Made by a program: the position numbers and the translations under genes | The notes under the pieces: model-generated | What the model saw: only the letters and a program-made list of their open reading frames with translations | What the model was told of the DNA's origin: nothing | Database searches by the model: none | In this document: piece by piece, positions 50,501 to 59,600 of the stretch | Layout of the letters: the number at the start of each line of letters is the position of its first letter | How positions within the stretch are numbered: the stretch's first letter is position 1 | Source of the DNA: Thermoplasmata archaeon | GTDB lineage: Archaea > Thermoplasmatota > DTKX01 > JAHFTX01 | NCBI GenBank assembly: GCA_023265395.1 | Contig: JAHFTX010000005.1 | Coordinates: 1-64,000, forward strand | Length of the DNA stretch: 64,000 nucleotides | Direction of reading: 5' to 3'

Positions 50501-52609
50501 CGGTACACCGTCTATCCTGACCTGGGGCGCGCCATCATCAAGAACATCCGCATCACTGTCGCCAAGGAGCCCCTGCCGCCGGTACAGCAGGACCTGTTCC
50601 CGATCTATGCCGGCGTGGCGGTCATCATCGGCGCCTTCGGTGCCGTGGTGATGCTCAACAACCTGCAGTACCGCCGCAGGGTCCTCGACCGAATCGAGGA
50701 GCTGCGGACGGTCAGCCGTGTCGAGATCGAAGGGATCTTCTGCCCCCGCTGCAACTTCGAGCTACCTGCAGCGGGGGCCGCCTGCATCCGTTGTGCCGCT
50801 ACCGATGCGGTCGGCGATGTACGAGCGGTCATCAGCAAGATCCGCACCCGCGGTGTCAACCTCGTCGACGCCGAGGGGGTCCTCAACGATGCCGTGGACT
50901 TGCTCGAGCAGGGCTCCTTCATCGAGGCCATCGCCAAGGCAGAGGACGCCCGGAAGAATACCCAGGTCATCTCCCAGGACTTCGTCAACGTCGAAGCGCT
51001 CGTCAAGGTCCACGAGAAACGACTCCAAGACCTCAAGGACGAGTTCGGGCGGCGTGTCGAGCTGCCCGAGTCGCCTGCCGACCGTGAGCTCTACCAGGCC
51101 AAGCTGGCCCTGGGCCGGGGCGATTTCCCGACGGTCTTCTCGCACCTGACGAACGTCGAAGGGACCTACGAGCTGTCTCGCGACCAGTGGCGGCTGTTCA
51201 TGGTCGATGACAAGATCCTGACCGTCGACCGGATGATCGCCAACGTCCGCTCCCGTGGAATCAAGGTCGGAGAGGCGGAGGACCTCGTTGCCAAGGCCCG
51301 CGCCGCCTACACCAGCGGGGAGAAGGCCCAGTCCCTGCAGACCATCGAGGAGGCCGAGCGGGCGATCCGCGAGATCAACAAGACCTTCATCAACGCCTCG
51401 GAGAAGCTCCAGAACGCCGAGGGGAGGTACGCCGATGGCATCGCCAAGGGCACCATCGAGGGGATGCAAACGGAGGGGCAGGCCGCAGCGGAGCGCGCTG
51501 GTGGGCTGCTCGAGCAGCTGCGCCAGGCCTTCCGGGACGGCCTCTATCCCAACGTCCTGGAGATCTATCGCGAACTCGACAAGGTCCTGCCCAAGACCAA
51601 GCGCAAGGCCAAGGACCTCGACTGGCCCGACCAGGCCGAGCGGCTGACCGAGCAGGTGGCCGCCTACGCCGCCAAGGAGCAGGCGGAGGCGCAGGCCAAG
51701 CCGACCTTCTCCTTTGCGTCGAGCAGCGAGACCCCCGAACCGCCGACGGTACTGGAGGCGCGCGCGCAGATCGCTCGAGCCCTCGAGCTCGTCGCCCAGG
51801 CCCAGGCGGCAGGGTTGGACGTCACCGACCCTGTGACGATGGTCTCGACCGCGCAAGACCGTGCCCAAGTGGGTCAGACCTCCGAGGCCAAGGACCTGGC
51901 CACCAACGCGGCCTTCCTGATCGGGGAACTCCTGCGGGCCCTGGGAATCTCCATCGACGAGGCTCGGGTCGCCGCGGCGATGGCCACCGCCGGGGGCTCG
52001 ATGGGTGCGGCGGAGTACGCTACCGAACACCCGCAGGCTGCGACGGCTCCGGGGCCATCACACGGCGCTGGGGGCGACAGCCTCGAAGCTGCCCTTGCGG
52101 CCGCACAGGCAGCCTCCCTGGCGGAGGGCCAGACCCCTACCCCAACGGCCGCTTCCGCCGCTGCAGCGACGACCGCGCAGGCGATGCAGGCCGAGAGCAA
52201 GTCCTCCTGCCCTGGCTGCAGCAAGCCCATCAAGGCACGCTGGAAGACCTGCCCCTACTGCGGCATCGACCTCGCCAGCCCAGGGCCTGCACCCGCCGGA
52301 CCGGCACCGGCGGAGCAGGTGCAGACCTACTCTGACCCCAACGAGGTGGTGACGACGCAGGAGTACGCTTCCGGTCAAGCGGACTCGGCCCCCGGGTATG
52401 GGCCAGAGAGAGCGACCTCGCAGGCCTATGCGCCCGTGTCGACCGAGCAGAGCCTTGAGTATCAGCCGCAAGTCCAGGAACTGCGGGCCGAGAGCCCCGC
52501 AGTGCACCCCTCCCCTGCCCCCGAGGAGGCCGCGAGCACGTGCAGTTCGTGCGGCAAGAACCGCAAGTCCCGGTGGAAGAGCTGCCCCTACTGCGGCCAG
52601 GTGTTCTAG
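47588..52609 (+). CDS. Giant surface protein: polyglycine-rich domain, membrane helix, helical repeats and three cytosolic zinc ribbons
   Basis: A 1673-residue protein. After the signal peptide, residues about 204-507 are extremely glycine-rich (repeats such as GGRGGRGGAGGPGG, GGNGGNGGRGGRS and GGTGGDVEVWL), separated by short beta segments. This is the pattern of polyglycine-II helix bundles as in PE_PGRS proteins and snow flea antifreeze protein. Beta-sandwich domains follow to about 1000, then a membrane helix (about 1003-1024, YAGVAVIIGAFGAVVML). The cytosolic part starts with a zinc ribbon (CPRC...CIRC, about 1051-1068) and continues with about 400 residues of charged helical repeats. 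It ends with two near-identical zinc ribbons (CPGCSKPIKARWKTCPYCG and CSSCGKNRKSRWKSCPYCG). A TATA box at 47544-47552 implies a 14-nt leader. It is probably an envelope scaffold linked to cytosolic partners (inference). Confidence 0.78.
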   Translation: MLGGHPRRSRTLAILPLVATLLLLGGTPLVAWAASATSSVAEGSAAQGRAGFILGPCRYSGIGDWLIDCRVIYSASTLEVNGDITLIPGGELVLTNGTSLIQQDPANNRRLLMQSGSRVEVATGATLQVGDFLTEPNHLIIVSEGGRIRSGGQVELLTGDLTMTNSTWENYAATGGAGLPGEVATFLVNESTAAFHGVTLRSYGGKGGRDSPETFGAPGGSSTVAVNAGAIGASVLDFRGGDGGDGPNGGAAKSAFGGGTGGQANASLSTGSLSGGSLTVVGGRGGRGGAGGPGGTSNGGSGGPGGDGGAALLNMGDAQGEAAIDEGERLAIGGGDAGDGGAGGSSDAANGGNGGNGGRGGRSFIEVRCSNFALGQGGDVRASAGDGGKGGQWGALNPGAPSGKDGSPGAGGTGGDVEVWLACSAEVDVDQGNVTAYAGQGGKGGVGESVGGDGGNGGSATLQVNASSSIAFRGSATLHCSLGARGGDGGNGAPVNGAGKSGNGGVGGVSNIFLHTWDRSPTDTIVGDYCNLVSEPPLGGVSETFPNAPFTRGSSGAPGSSRLVFDTQQTTLSHSITGTLLEGFDGTDHGTLREVEVHNADRAAVIDPIPGGPPVQAQVEVYYTLCVRARPGDVGPPPASATVKVFVGADDPAPLSRPIGGPSFQTCFADVLAQVITVTTSDIREITVTAEYPDGALAKSQKLVVTRSLTCGPPVTKDNCIQLVATGNRAAPSVTIDNPIATEVIKSENLAGGIYYTSGEARADEDREGDIGEVVIRIRSDPETGSGEIKAEFRWVKEGGAWRLMGSVLPGQSPASIGPQRIRWEVPWNIGAFDNQTKAYLYPTGIYLLSARTFDGTFWSDDLGRGGVLFSDITVTIQQPPIPVEPPLLDPTYKFDPSCTILVRTDGCTVIFEAPPIVSVPAGISVLRMEWDFNNDGKADRSYIPGTASGQVPDTPANVEVVFQEPGLKQARYTVYPDLGRAIIKNIRITVAKEPLPPVQQDLFPIYAGVAVIIGAFGAVVMLNNLQYRRRVLDRIEELRTVSRVEIEGIFCPRCNFELPAAGAACIRCAATDAVGDVRAVISKIRTRGVNLVDAEGVLNDAVDLLEQGSFIEAIAKAEDARKNTQVISQDFVNVEALVKVHEKRLQDLKDEFGRRVELPESPADRELYQAKLALGRGDFPTVFSHLTNVEGTYELSRDQWRLFMVDDKILTVDRMIANVRSRGIKVGEAEDLVAKARAAYTSGEKAQSLQTIEEAERAIREINKTFINASEKLQNAEGRYADGIAKGTIEGMQTEGQAAAERAGGLLEQLRQAFRDGLYPNVLEIYRELDKVLPKTKRKAKDLDWPDQAERLTEQVAAYAAKEQAEAQAKPTFSFASSSETPEPPTVLEARAQIARALELVAQAQAAGLDVTDPVTMVSTAQDRAQVGQTSEAKDLATNAAFLIGELLRALGISIDEARVAAAMATAGGSMGAAEYATEHPQAATAPGPSHGAGGDSLEAALAAAQAASLAEGQTPTPTAASAAAATTAQAMQAESKSSCPGCSKPIKARWKTCPYCGIDLASPGPAPAGPAPAEQVQTYSDPNEVVTTQEYASGQADSAPGYGPERATSQAYAPVSTEQSLEYQPQVQELRAESPAVHPSPAPEEAASTCSSCGKNRKSRWKSCPYCGQVF

Positions 52610-52642
52610 GGCGCCGGAGGGGCGTTCGAGGACCCCCCACAA

Positions 52643-52650
52643 CCTTTAAC
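52643..52650 (+). promoter_or_regulatory. TATA box of the cadherin-like protein gene
   Basis: CCTTTAAC lies about 24 bp before GTG 52671 and 97 bp before ATG 52743; it supports either a leaderless GTG start or a 70-nt leader. Confidence 0.5.
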
Positions 52651-52670
52651 CTCCGACGACCGGCACTCGG

Positions 52671-55600
52671 GTGCACCTGTGCGGGCGAGGAGTGGGTGGC
52701 TGGGCCTCCCCTCACCGACCTGTCCACGGGGTGGTGGTCAACATGGCCCGCGGTGCCCAAGGTCTGCTGTCGTTGCTGTCTGTCCTGCTGCTGCTGAGTG
52801 CCCCGGTGATGGCGCTGGCGCAACCGAGCGCCCCGGCAAGCGATTCCCCGTTCACTCCTGATGGATCCAGCGCTGGTGAGCACCTGACGCAGCCGTATGC
52901 CCTGGAGCCGCGACCGGTCACCCCGTCGAGCTCCCGCGCCGCGCCTGACTACCCCGACGGCTTCGTCGAATTCGAGATGGGCGGCGTCTCCGAGTACCAC
53001 ATGATCATCCCGCGCGACACCGACCTCGAACGTGCTGAAGTGACCCTGCGTGCCTCGGCGGTGCAGGCACCCGTGCCGCTGACCTACTATTACAACTACA
53101 GCATCGTTGGCAGCTCCAACGCCTGGTCGGGCCAAGGCAGCTCCTCGGCGACCGGTCCGCCCGAGAACTACGAGAGCAGCCCCTTCATCCCTGGCGACTT
53201 CACCCAGATCGCCACCGACGATGGCGTCGCCAAGAGCACCCAGATCACGGGAAGCCAGAATCCGTATCACCACTTCGCCGTCTCGCTGCAGAAGTTCCCC
53301 ATCACCCAGCTGACGATCAGCTGGAAGGGACGCGCCTCGACGGTCGAGAGCCCCAGTTCAGCCACCGCCACCATCTACGTCTACAACGGCGTCACGGAGG
53401 AGTGGGAGTCCATCGGGAGTAATTCGGCCTCCACCTACACCCGCATCGACTTCACCACGTCGGAGGACGCCGACGACTACCTCGCGCCGGACGGATACAT
53501 GCACATCCTGGCGCTGGGGGAACGCTCCCAACAGCAGTGGGGCTCGATCTGGGCGACCATCTACACCGATTGGCTGGAGGTCAAGGCGGTGACCAGCTGG
53601 TGGTATACGTTCAACCCCTCCCTCGACATCGGCGGCAACGGCGGCACCCCCGACTGGCTCTACTTCGGCGTGTTCCGCACCGAGCAGACCCTCGACGAGC
53701 CCGACTTCAAGAACCGCATCCAGGAGGCGATCGATGTCGCCACCGCTGCGGCCAGTCCCGACCAGTACAACATCGATGTGGTGTTCAAGTTCAGCAGCCT
53801 CACCAAGGGGAAGATCGAGCTGGTCAACTGGGTGCTCAAGAAGGAGTCACCCCCCTACATATTCCTCCCCGATGAGACCTTCACCATCCTCGAGGACATC
53901 GACACCCCCAAGCTGATCGACTTGTGGGACTTCACCTCCGATGACGGCGAAGTCGCCGCGATGATCTACTCTGTCGCCAAACAGGAGGACAGCTCCAGAC
54001 TGAGCGTCCGCATCAACGCCGATGGCCACCACCTCGACGTCGAGACCCCCACCAACGACTGGTCCGGCAGCGCCTGGTTCCAGATCCAAGGCAGTGATGA
54101 CACCCTCAAGACCTCCACGAGCAACAAGTTCCACATCGGCGTCACACCCGTCAACGACCGGCCGAAGCTGATCAACCCCGGGCTGCTGGTCGCCGACGAG
54201 GGGGTGCCCTTCACCTACGTGCTCCGTGCCACCGACCCCGACGGTGATGACCTGATCATCAGCACCAACACGGACCTGTTCAGCCTCCAGCCCGTCCCCG
54301 GCACCCCCAACTCGGCGTTGATCGCCTTCACCCCCACCAACGAGCAGGTCGGGGAACACCCGCTGAGCATCGTCATCACCGACCCATCGGGATGGGCGGA
54401 CAACCGCATCGTCGTCCTCAACGTCAGGGACCTCAACATCGACCCGACGCTCGATACCATCGACGACATCGTCGCCACAGAGGACAAGCCCTTCGAGCTC
54501 CAGCTGATGGCCGAGGACGAGGACCTGCCCAACGGTGACGTGTTGCGATTCGCCGATGACAGTCCCTTCTTCGACGTCAGCCGCGACGGTAAGATCTACT
54601 TCATCCCCACCAACGAGATGGTCGGCACCTCGCAAGTGACCTTCTCGGTCGCCGACGCCCGTGGGGGCTATGCCGAGCAGACCGTCTCTGTGACCGTGAT
54701 CAACGTCAACGACCCACCGGTCATCCCCGACATCCCCGCCCAGATCGCCCTTGAGGACGAACCCTTCGAGCTGCGGGTCGACGCCTTCGACCCTGACTTT
54801 GGGGACCAGCTGCAGTTCAGCGATGACTCGGAGATGTTCGACATCAACACGCGCACCGGGAAGATCACCTTCAACCCGACGCAGGAGAACGTCGGGACCC
54901 ACAAGATCGCGATCACCGTCAAGGACAAGCACCAGTCCCCCGACCGGGCGACCTTCACCCTCGAAGTCATCAACGTCAACGACCCACCGGCCAACGCCAC
55001 CATCACCATCAACCCCCCCGATGGCAAGATCGTCCAGGGTGACAAGATCATCCTCGAGGGGACGGCCACCGATTCCGACAAGGACGAATTGGAGTACTCC
55101 TGGGAGGACAGCAACGGCATCAACCTCGGGACGGGCCGCTCCTTCGTCTCCTCAGACCTGCCTCCGGGGAGCCATGACCTGATCTTGGTGGTCAAGGACG
55201 AAGCGGGGCTGACCACCACAGCGACGGTGACGATCAAGGTCGAGTCGGCCAACACCGGTCCTGCAGGGACCACCACCGTCGGCGGCGTCCCCTACTTCGT
55301 GCTGCTGGCCATCGTCGCCACCGCCGTCGTCGCTGGCGGGCTGGTGGTGTGGCACCGCACCAAGCCTCTGGCCGAGGAGCTGGCCGAGGCCGACACCATC
55401 GAGATGCCGCTGCCGCCACCCGGGAGCGTGCCTGGGCCTGCCGTCGGCCTGCCGCCGCCAGTCGCGGGCAGCGGATACCTTGGCGCGGCCGAGGACTCCT
55501 ATGCGCTCCCGCCCCCGGGCGGAGCACCGCAGATGCTCCCAGCGAGCACCGATGTCAGCTTCGACGCCAACGGCACTGCTGTTGGCGCTGGACCGCCTTG

Positions 55601-55688
55601 CCCCCACTGCGGCGCTGCCGGCATGATGCCCCTAGGATCGAGCAACGCATGGGTCTGCCCCGCCTGCGGCAACACCCAGTCGATGTAG
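52671..55688 (+). CDS. Cadherin-like surface protein with cytosolic zinc ribbon
   Basis: A 1005-residue type I membrane protein. The signal peptide hydrophobic core is LLSLLSVLLLLSAPVMALAQ. The ectodomain has an N-terminal beta-sandwich region (about 80-400), then three dystroglycan/cadherin-like repeats (about 490-775; each ends with a VINVNDPP or similar line and has an LEDEPFELRVDAFDPDFGD-type calcium-site start) and one PKD-like domain. A membrane helix (about 872-895) leads to a proline/glycine-rich cytosolic tail ending in a zinc ribbon (CPHC...CPAC, about 976-1000). GTG 52671 lies 24 bp from a TATA box (CCTTTAAC at 52643-52650), as leaderless genes here do; the better-looking signal peptide starts at ATG 52743. 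It follows the polyglycine giant by 61 bp and may be functionally tied to it. Confidence 0.78.
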   Translation: MHLCGRGVGGWASPHRPVHGVVVNMARGAQGLLSLLSVLLLLSAPVMALAQPSAPASDSPFTPDGSSAGEHLTQPYALEPRPVTPSSSRAAPDYPDGFVEFEMGGVSEYHMIIPRDTDLERAEVTLRASAVQAPVPLTYYYNYSIVGSSNAWSGQGSSSATGPPENYESSPFIPGDFTQIATDDGVAKSTQITGSQNPYHHFAVSLQKFPITQLTISWKGRASTVESPSSATATIYVYNGVTEEWESIGSNSASTYTRIDFTTSEDADDYLAPDGYMHILALGERSQQQWGSIWATIYTDWLEVKAVTSWWYTFNPSLDIGGNGGTPDWLYFGVFRTEQTLDEPDFKNRIQEAIDVATAAASPDQYNIDVVFKFSSLTKGKIELVNWVLKKESPPYIFLPDETFTILEDIDTPKLIDLWDFTSDDGEVAAMIYSVAKQEDSSRLSVRINADGHHLDVETPTNDWSGSAWFQIQGSDDTLKTSTSNKFHIGVTPVNDRPKLINPGLLVADEGVPFTYVLRATDPDGDDLIISTNTDLFSLQPVPGTPNSALIAFTPTNEQVGEHPLSIVITDPSGWADNRIVVLNVRDLNIDPTLDTIDDIVATEDKPFELQLMAEDEDLPNGDVLRFADDSPFFDVSRDGKIYFIPTNEMVGTSQVTFSVADARGGYAEQTVSVTVINVNDPPVIPDIPAQIALEDEPFELRVDAFDPDFGDQLQFSDDSEMFDINTRTGKITFNPTQENVGTHKIAITVKDKHQSPDRATFTLEVINVNDPPANATITINPPDGKIVQGDKIILEGTATDSDKDELEYSWEDSNGINLGTGRSFVSSDLPPGSHDLILVVKDEAGLTTTATVTIKVESANTGPAGTTTVGGVPYFVLLAIVATAVVAGGLVVWHRTKPLAEELAEADTIEMPLPPPGSVPGPAVGLPPPVAGSGYLGAAEDSYALPPPGGAPQMLPASTDVSFDANGTAVGAGPPCPHCGAAGMMPLGSSNAWVCPACGNTQSM

Positions 55689-55829
55689 GGCTGATCGGCC
55701 AGACGGACCCCGCCCCGAGCGCCCACGAAGGGTCGCTCGGGGCTCCGTGCCTAAGGAAGCGCCCGAGCTGCTCACCTGCGGGAGCATGACGATCAGTGCT
55801 GGCCACACCTGACCAGCGGAGGGAGCGGC

Positions 55830-56186
55830 TCAGTCGAGCAGCTTGATCTTCCCGACGGCGACCTCGATGGCCTTGTCGGTCGCACTATCGTTCTTGTTGC
55901 GGGTCGCGACGACCAGCAGCGAGTTGGCGCCCGCACCGGCGATGGTGGTATGGCCATCCTCGCTATGGACCACGACCTTGGAGGGCATGTCCTTGCTGAG
56001 CTCGGAGTTGGCGGTGATGGCAGCACCGAGCATGGTGGCACTCATGATGGCGAAGGTCTCGCCATGGACGTCATTGGGCACATCGGCTGCCAACAGCAGG
56101 CCGTCGCGGCTGACGACAGCGACCGCCTCGACTCCCTTGATGGCACGCAGGTCGGCCAGGATCGGCTGCAAGGTCTCGCGGCTCAT
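55830..56186 (-). CDS. Roadblock/LC7-domain protein
   Basis: A 118-residue stand-alone Roadblock/LC7 (MglB-like) protein. The fold is visible in LADLRAIKGVEAVAVVSRDG, LLLAADVPNDVHGETFAIMS and SKVVVHSEDGHTTIAGAGAN with SLLVVATRN. Roadblock proteins dimerise and regulate small Ras-like GTPases or scaffold signalling complexes. The ATG overlaps the stop of the V4R gene (ATGA), so both are made from one mRNA and may act together. No GTPase gene lies in the window. Confidence 0.9.
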   Translation of the reverse strand: MSRETLQPILADLRAIKGVEAVAVVSRDGLLLAADVPNDVHGETFAIMSATMLGAAITANSELSKDMPSKVVVHSEDGHTTIAGAGANSLLVVATRNKNDSATDKAIEVAVGKIKLLD

Positions 56187-56620
56187 CGGTGGTCTCCCAG
56201 CGCCCAGCCACCCATCTCGCCAACGCTAAAGACGCAGCGGGGGGCTCCGGTGCTGGTGCACTCCAATTCCTTGCAATAAACCTTTTGGCCGGTGCGGCTC
56301 TCGTACAGTTTTCTTATGATTCCGCGGAGGCGGTGGCAGGTAGGAGCGGCCGAGCCCCCGGGGGTGGCCTCGATAGAGCCGTCGACGACGATCCGCCCCT
56401 CGGAGAACTCGACGCGTTCGACCCACTGACGTCGACGCAACTCCTCGCTCGCGGCGTCAAAGTATCCTTTGGCGGCAACGGAGCCGAGGGAAGCGACGAG
56501 CGTGTCGCCGAGGATCGCCCCCTCGCGTACCAGCAGGCCGAATGCGGCGTCGCTCATGACCGATTGGTAGAGTTCGCGCAGCTGGCGAAGCTCCTCCTGG
56601 GTGATGGCGACGCTGCGCAT
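56183..56620 (-). CDS. V4R-domain protein
   Basis: A 145-residue protein of the V4R (4-vinyl reductase) family, small-ligand-binding relatives of TRAPP Bet3 subunits. The signature is PTCHRLRGIIRKLYESRTGQ followed by KVYCKELECTSTGAPRCVFS, containing the cysteine/glutamate set typical of V4R domains, which may bind zinc or an aromatic or hydrocarbon ligand. I start at ATG 56620, 27 bp from a clear TATA box (GATAAAC on the plus strand, 56644-56650), rather than at ATG 56671. It is the first gene of the two-gene operon with the Roadblock protein. A sensor whose state is read by Roadblock is plausible (inference). Confidence 0.82.
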   Translation of the reverse strand: MRSVAITQEELRQLRELYQSVMSDAAFGLLVREGAILGDTLVASLGSVAAKGYFDAASEELRRRQWVERVEFSEGRIVVDGSIEATPGGSAAPTCHRLRGIIRKLYESRTGQKVYCKELECTSTGAPRCVFSVGEMGGWALGDHR

Positions 56621-56643
56621 GGAGGCAGGACCGGGCAGCGAAC

Positions 56644-56650
56644 GATAAAC
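56644..56650 (-). promoter_or_regulatory. TATA box of the V4R/Roadblock operon
   Basis: GATAAAC (plus-strand reading) lies 27 bp upstream of ATG 56620. It sits inside the longer possible reading frame, which argues against the upstream ATG at 56671. Confidence 0.65.
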
Positions 56651-56673
56651 GTTGCCGGCGGCCATCTGCATGG

Positions 56674-59600
56674 CTAGCGGCGCCTGCGGGCCAGCGTGAT
56701 CAGGCCGCCGAGGACCAGCGCCGCGATGGCAGGCGCCCCTTCGAAGCCGGGGAAGATCGTCTGACCATCGGGGCCGTCTCCGAAACCAGCCGTTCTGTCC
56801 AAGACGAGATCGAAGGAGATGGACTGGGTGTTGCCCGCCGCATCGGTGGCGCGGAAGGTGATCTCATGGTCTCCGATCGCGTAGTCCTTGCGGTGCAGGG
56901 AGAACACCCAATGTCCGGATTCGTCGAGGCTGTTGGACTCCTTCCAGTCGTTGTCGTCGACGCGGACCTCCACGAGGCTGACCTTCGACTCGCCGTCGAT
57001 GGAATCACCCTCAAACCCGGTGACGCTCACCTTGACGTGGTACCCCTGCGGATTGGCGGGGGATGTCACCGTGATGTTGGGTGGCGTGCGGTCGAGGACG
57101 ATCGAGGCATTGACCACCGGGCTGTCGAGGCCGAACTGGTCCTGGAACTGCAGGAAGACCGTCTTGAGCCCGTCACCATCGGAGAGGGTCCACTCCTTGG
57201 TGCCGCGGTAGGCCTCCCACTGTTGGCCGCTGAACGAAGGCGTGTTGGCCAGGCGCATCTTCTCGCTTCCAAGGCGATTGAACAGGGCGATCCCCAGCGT
57301 GACGTTCTGGTTGGCGGTGACCGGCTCGCCGCCGTCGATGGTGAGGGTGCCCCCTAGGGCACGGGTGTTGACGACGATGTCATCGGAGGCTGATTCGCTG
57401 ACCAGCCCTGCGGCATCGCGGTACTGCACGTAGACCGTCACCGGCCCATTGACAGGCGGCAGCAGCAGCTGTCGCGAGGTGGCGTAGAGCTCCCACTTGG
57501 CGCCGCTGAATACTGGGCTGGTCGACAGCCGCATGTCCGTCAGCTCGTAGTCATCGTCGGCGCTGAGGGTGAGGTTGACCGTCCGTGAAGCGACCACGGG
57601 GCGCCCTCCCTCGATGATGACGCTTCCGGAGGGGGGCTGCAGGTCGACGGTGATCGTGTCGGTGGCCTTGGAGGCCAGGCCGGCGCGATCGCGCACCTCG
57701 ACGACCACACCGGTGCTCCCTCCCTCGGCACCCACCGAGAGCAGGTAGCTGACCCGCGGGCTGAAGGGCTGCCACAGGGCGGCGCCAAGGGCGGCGTCGC
57801 TCTCGGCAAGGCGCATCTCGAAGACGACGCTGGTGTCGCTGGCCTGAATATCCAGCTCGACCGAGACCGAGGGCGTGTACGCGGCGCCGTCGGCGATCTG
57901 CACCGAGAGCACTGGAGGCAGCGTATCGTAGATGATGTGGTCCGAGACGATCTGGCTGACCAAGCCGTTACTGTCCTGGAACTGGGCGTAGACCCAACGC
58001 TCGCCGTTGGTGGTGTTGCTCGAATCGAGCGCCCACGCCATGCTACTGGCAAAATCCAGCCATGGTGCGCTCGCAAGCGAGGTCTCGCTGTTGGAGACCC
58101 GCATCAAGGTGACGCCGTAGACGTCTGCGGCAGTGAAGGTCAGCATCACTGCTGGGCTGGTGGTGTAAGGCGCACCGTCATTGATGGTGACCGTACCGGT
58201 AGGGATGACGCTGTCGATGAGCAGATCGAACTTGTGGTACTGCAGATAGGGAGTGGTGTCGGTCGCTCGCAGGTAGATCGTGTTGAGGCCGTCGTTGAGC
58301 AGCAGCTGCACAGACCAGGGAGATTGGCCCGAGGCTTGTTCCCATGTGGCGTTGTTGGTGGAGACTTCGACCTTGAGGATGGCGCTGTAGTTGAGATAGA
58401 AGGCCGAGAAGGTCGGCAGCATGGTCCCATCCTCCGAGGCCATGTGCACCCGGTACTGGAAGAAGTGACCAATCGGCAGGTCGGGGCGCGTGCCTTGCTC
58501 CAGCCCCACCCATGGCGTCCAGGTGAAGCTGTCGTTGCTCGATCGACCCTCGACGGTGAGGTTCGAACCTGCCGGAGCAGAGGCTTCCCAGTCGGTCGAT
58601 GTCCAGTTGACAGTGTAGTCGGGGTTCCAGATCTGGGAGGTGAAGTTGCCCTCGAGGTCGGTCTGGGGCGCGACGGCCAGCCCGATGCAGACCCGGGTCC
58701 CATCGGCGGGGTTGGGGGCGGTCCCCTCTCCGGTGTAGTACATCAGGTACTCCTGCCCCTCCTTGAGGAGCGCGATCGCATGGACCTCCCGGTCGTCCCA
58801 GGCCGAACCGTCGTTGTCCTTCTCCAGGACCACGGCGATGGCATCCTCACCCTCTGGCGGGGTCCAGTTGGTGGCGTCGCGGCTCTCGAGGTAGCCCACA
58901 CCTGAGGCGACCCATTGCTTGTTGATCACGAAGTCGGTCTGCTGGTTGTTGGGGTTGGGCATCTGCTTGATCCCGACGAACCACATCCGATCACGGTCGG
59001 GGTCCTGGACGACCTCCGGACCATACAATCCGTCCTCGCCGAGGCCCGCGGCGGGGAAAGGGACGACGGGGCGCACCTTGCCGCGCTTGTCGAGGTTCTG
59101 CAGATCCCAGGTCAGCCCGTCGTCGTCGGAGATGGCGTAACCCACCTGCCAGGAGGAGGTCGTGCCGGCATACTTGCCGTTGTACCACATCTCCAGGTCA
59201 CCGGCGCCGTTCTCGACGATCGATGGATGATCCACGCCGCCGCCGTACCAGTCGACCGCCAGGCCGTAGGGCATCACGGGGTTCGAGGGGGCCTTGTTCC
59301 ACGTGGCCGCGGAGGGGTTGTTGGCGGTCGGCGTCGCCTTGCCCATCTGGTCGCGGCCGTTGATGCCGTTGATGCCGCCGTAATAGGCACCATATGCCGC
59401 CCCATCGCGCACGACCCCGATGCCGTTGATGGCGATATAGTCGAACGTGCCGATGCCGCCGAGCGTGATGGGCGATCCGACAGTGCCGGTGACACCGGTG
59501 CGCGTGTCGTCGATGGTCCACAACCGTGAGGCGCTCAGCCCCAGGGCGTAATCGGTCTCGGTGCCGTAGAGGACGTAGCCACCGCCAGCCAGCGGGACGA

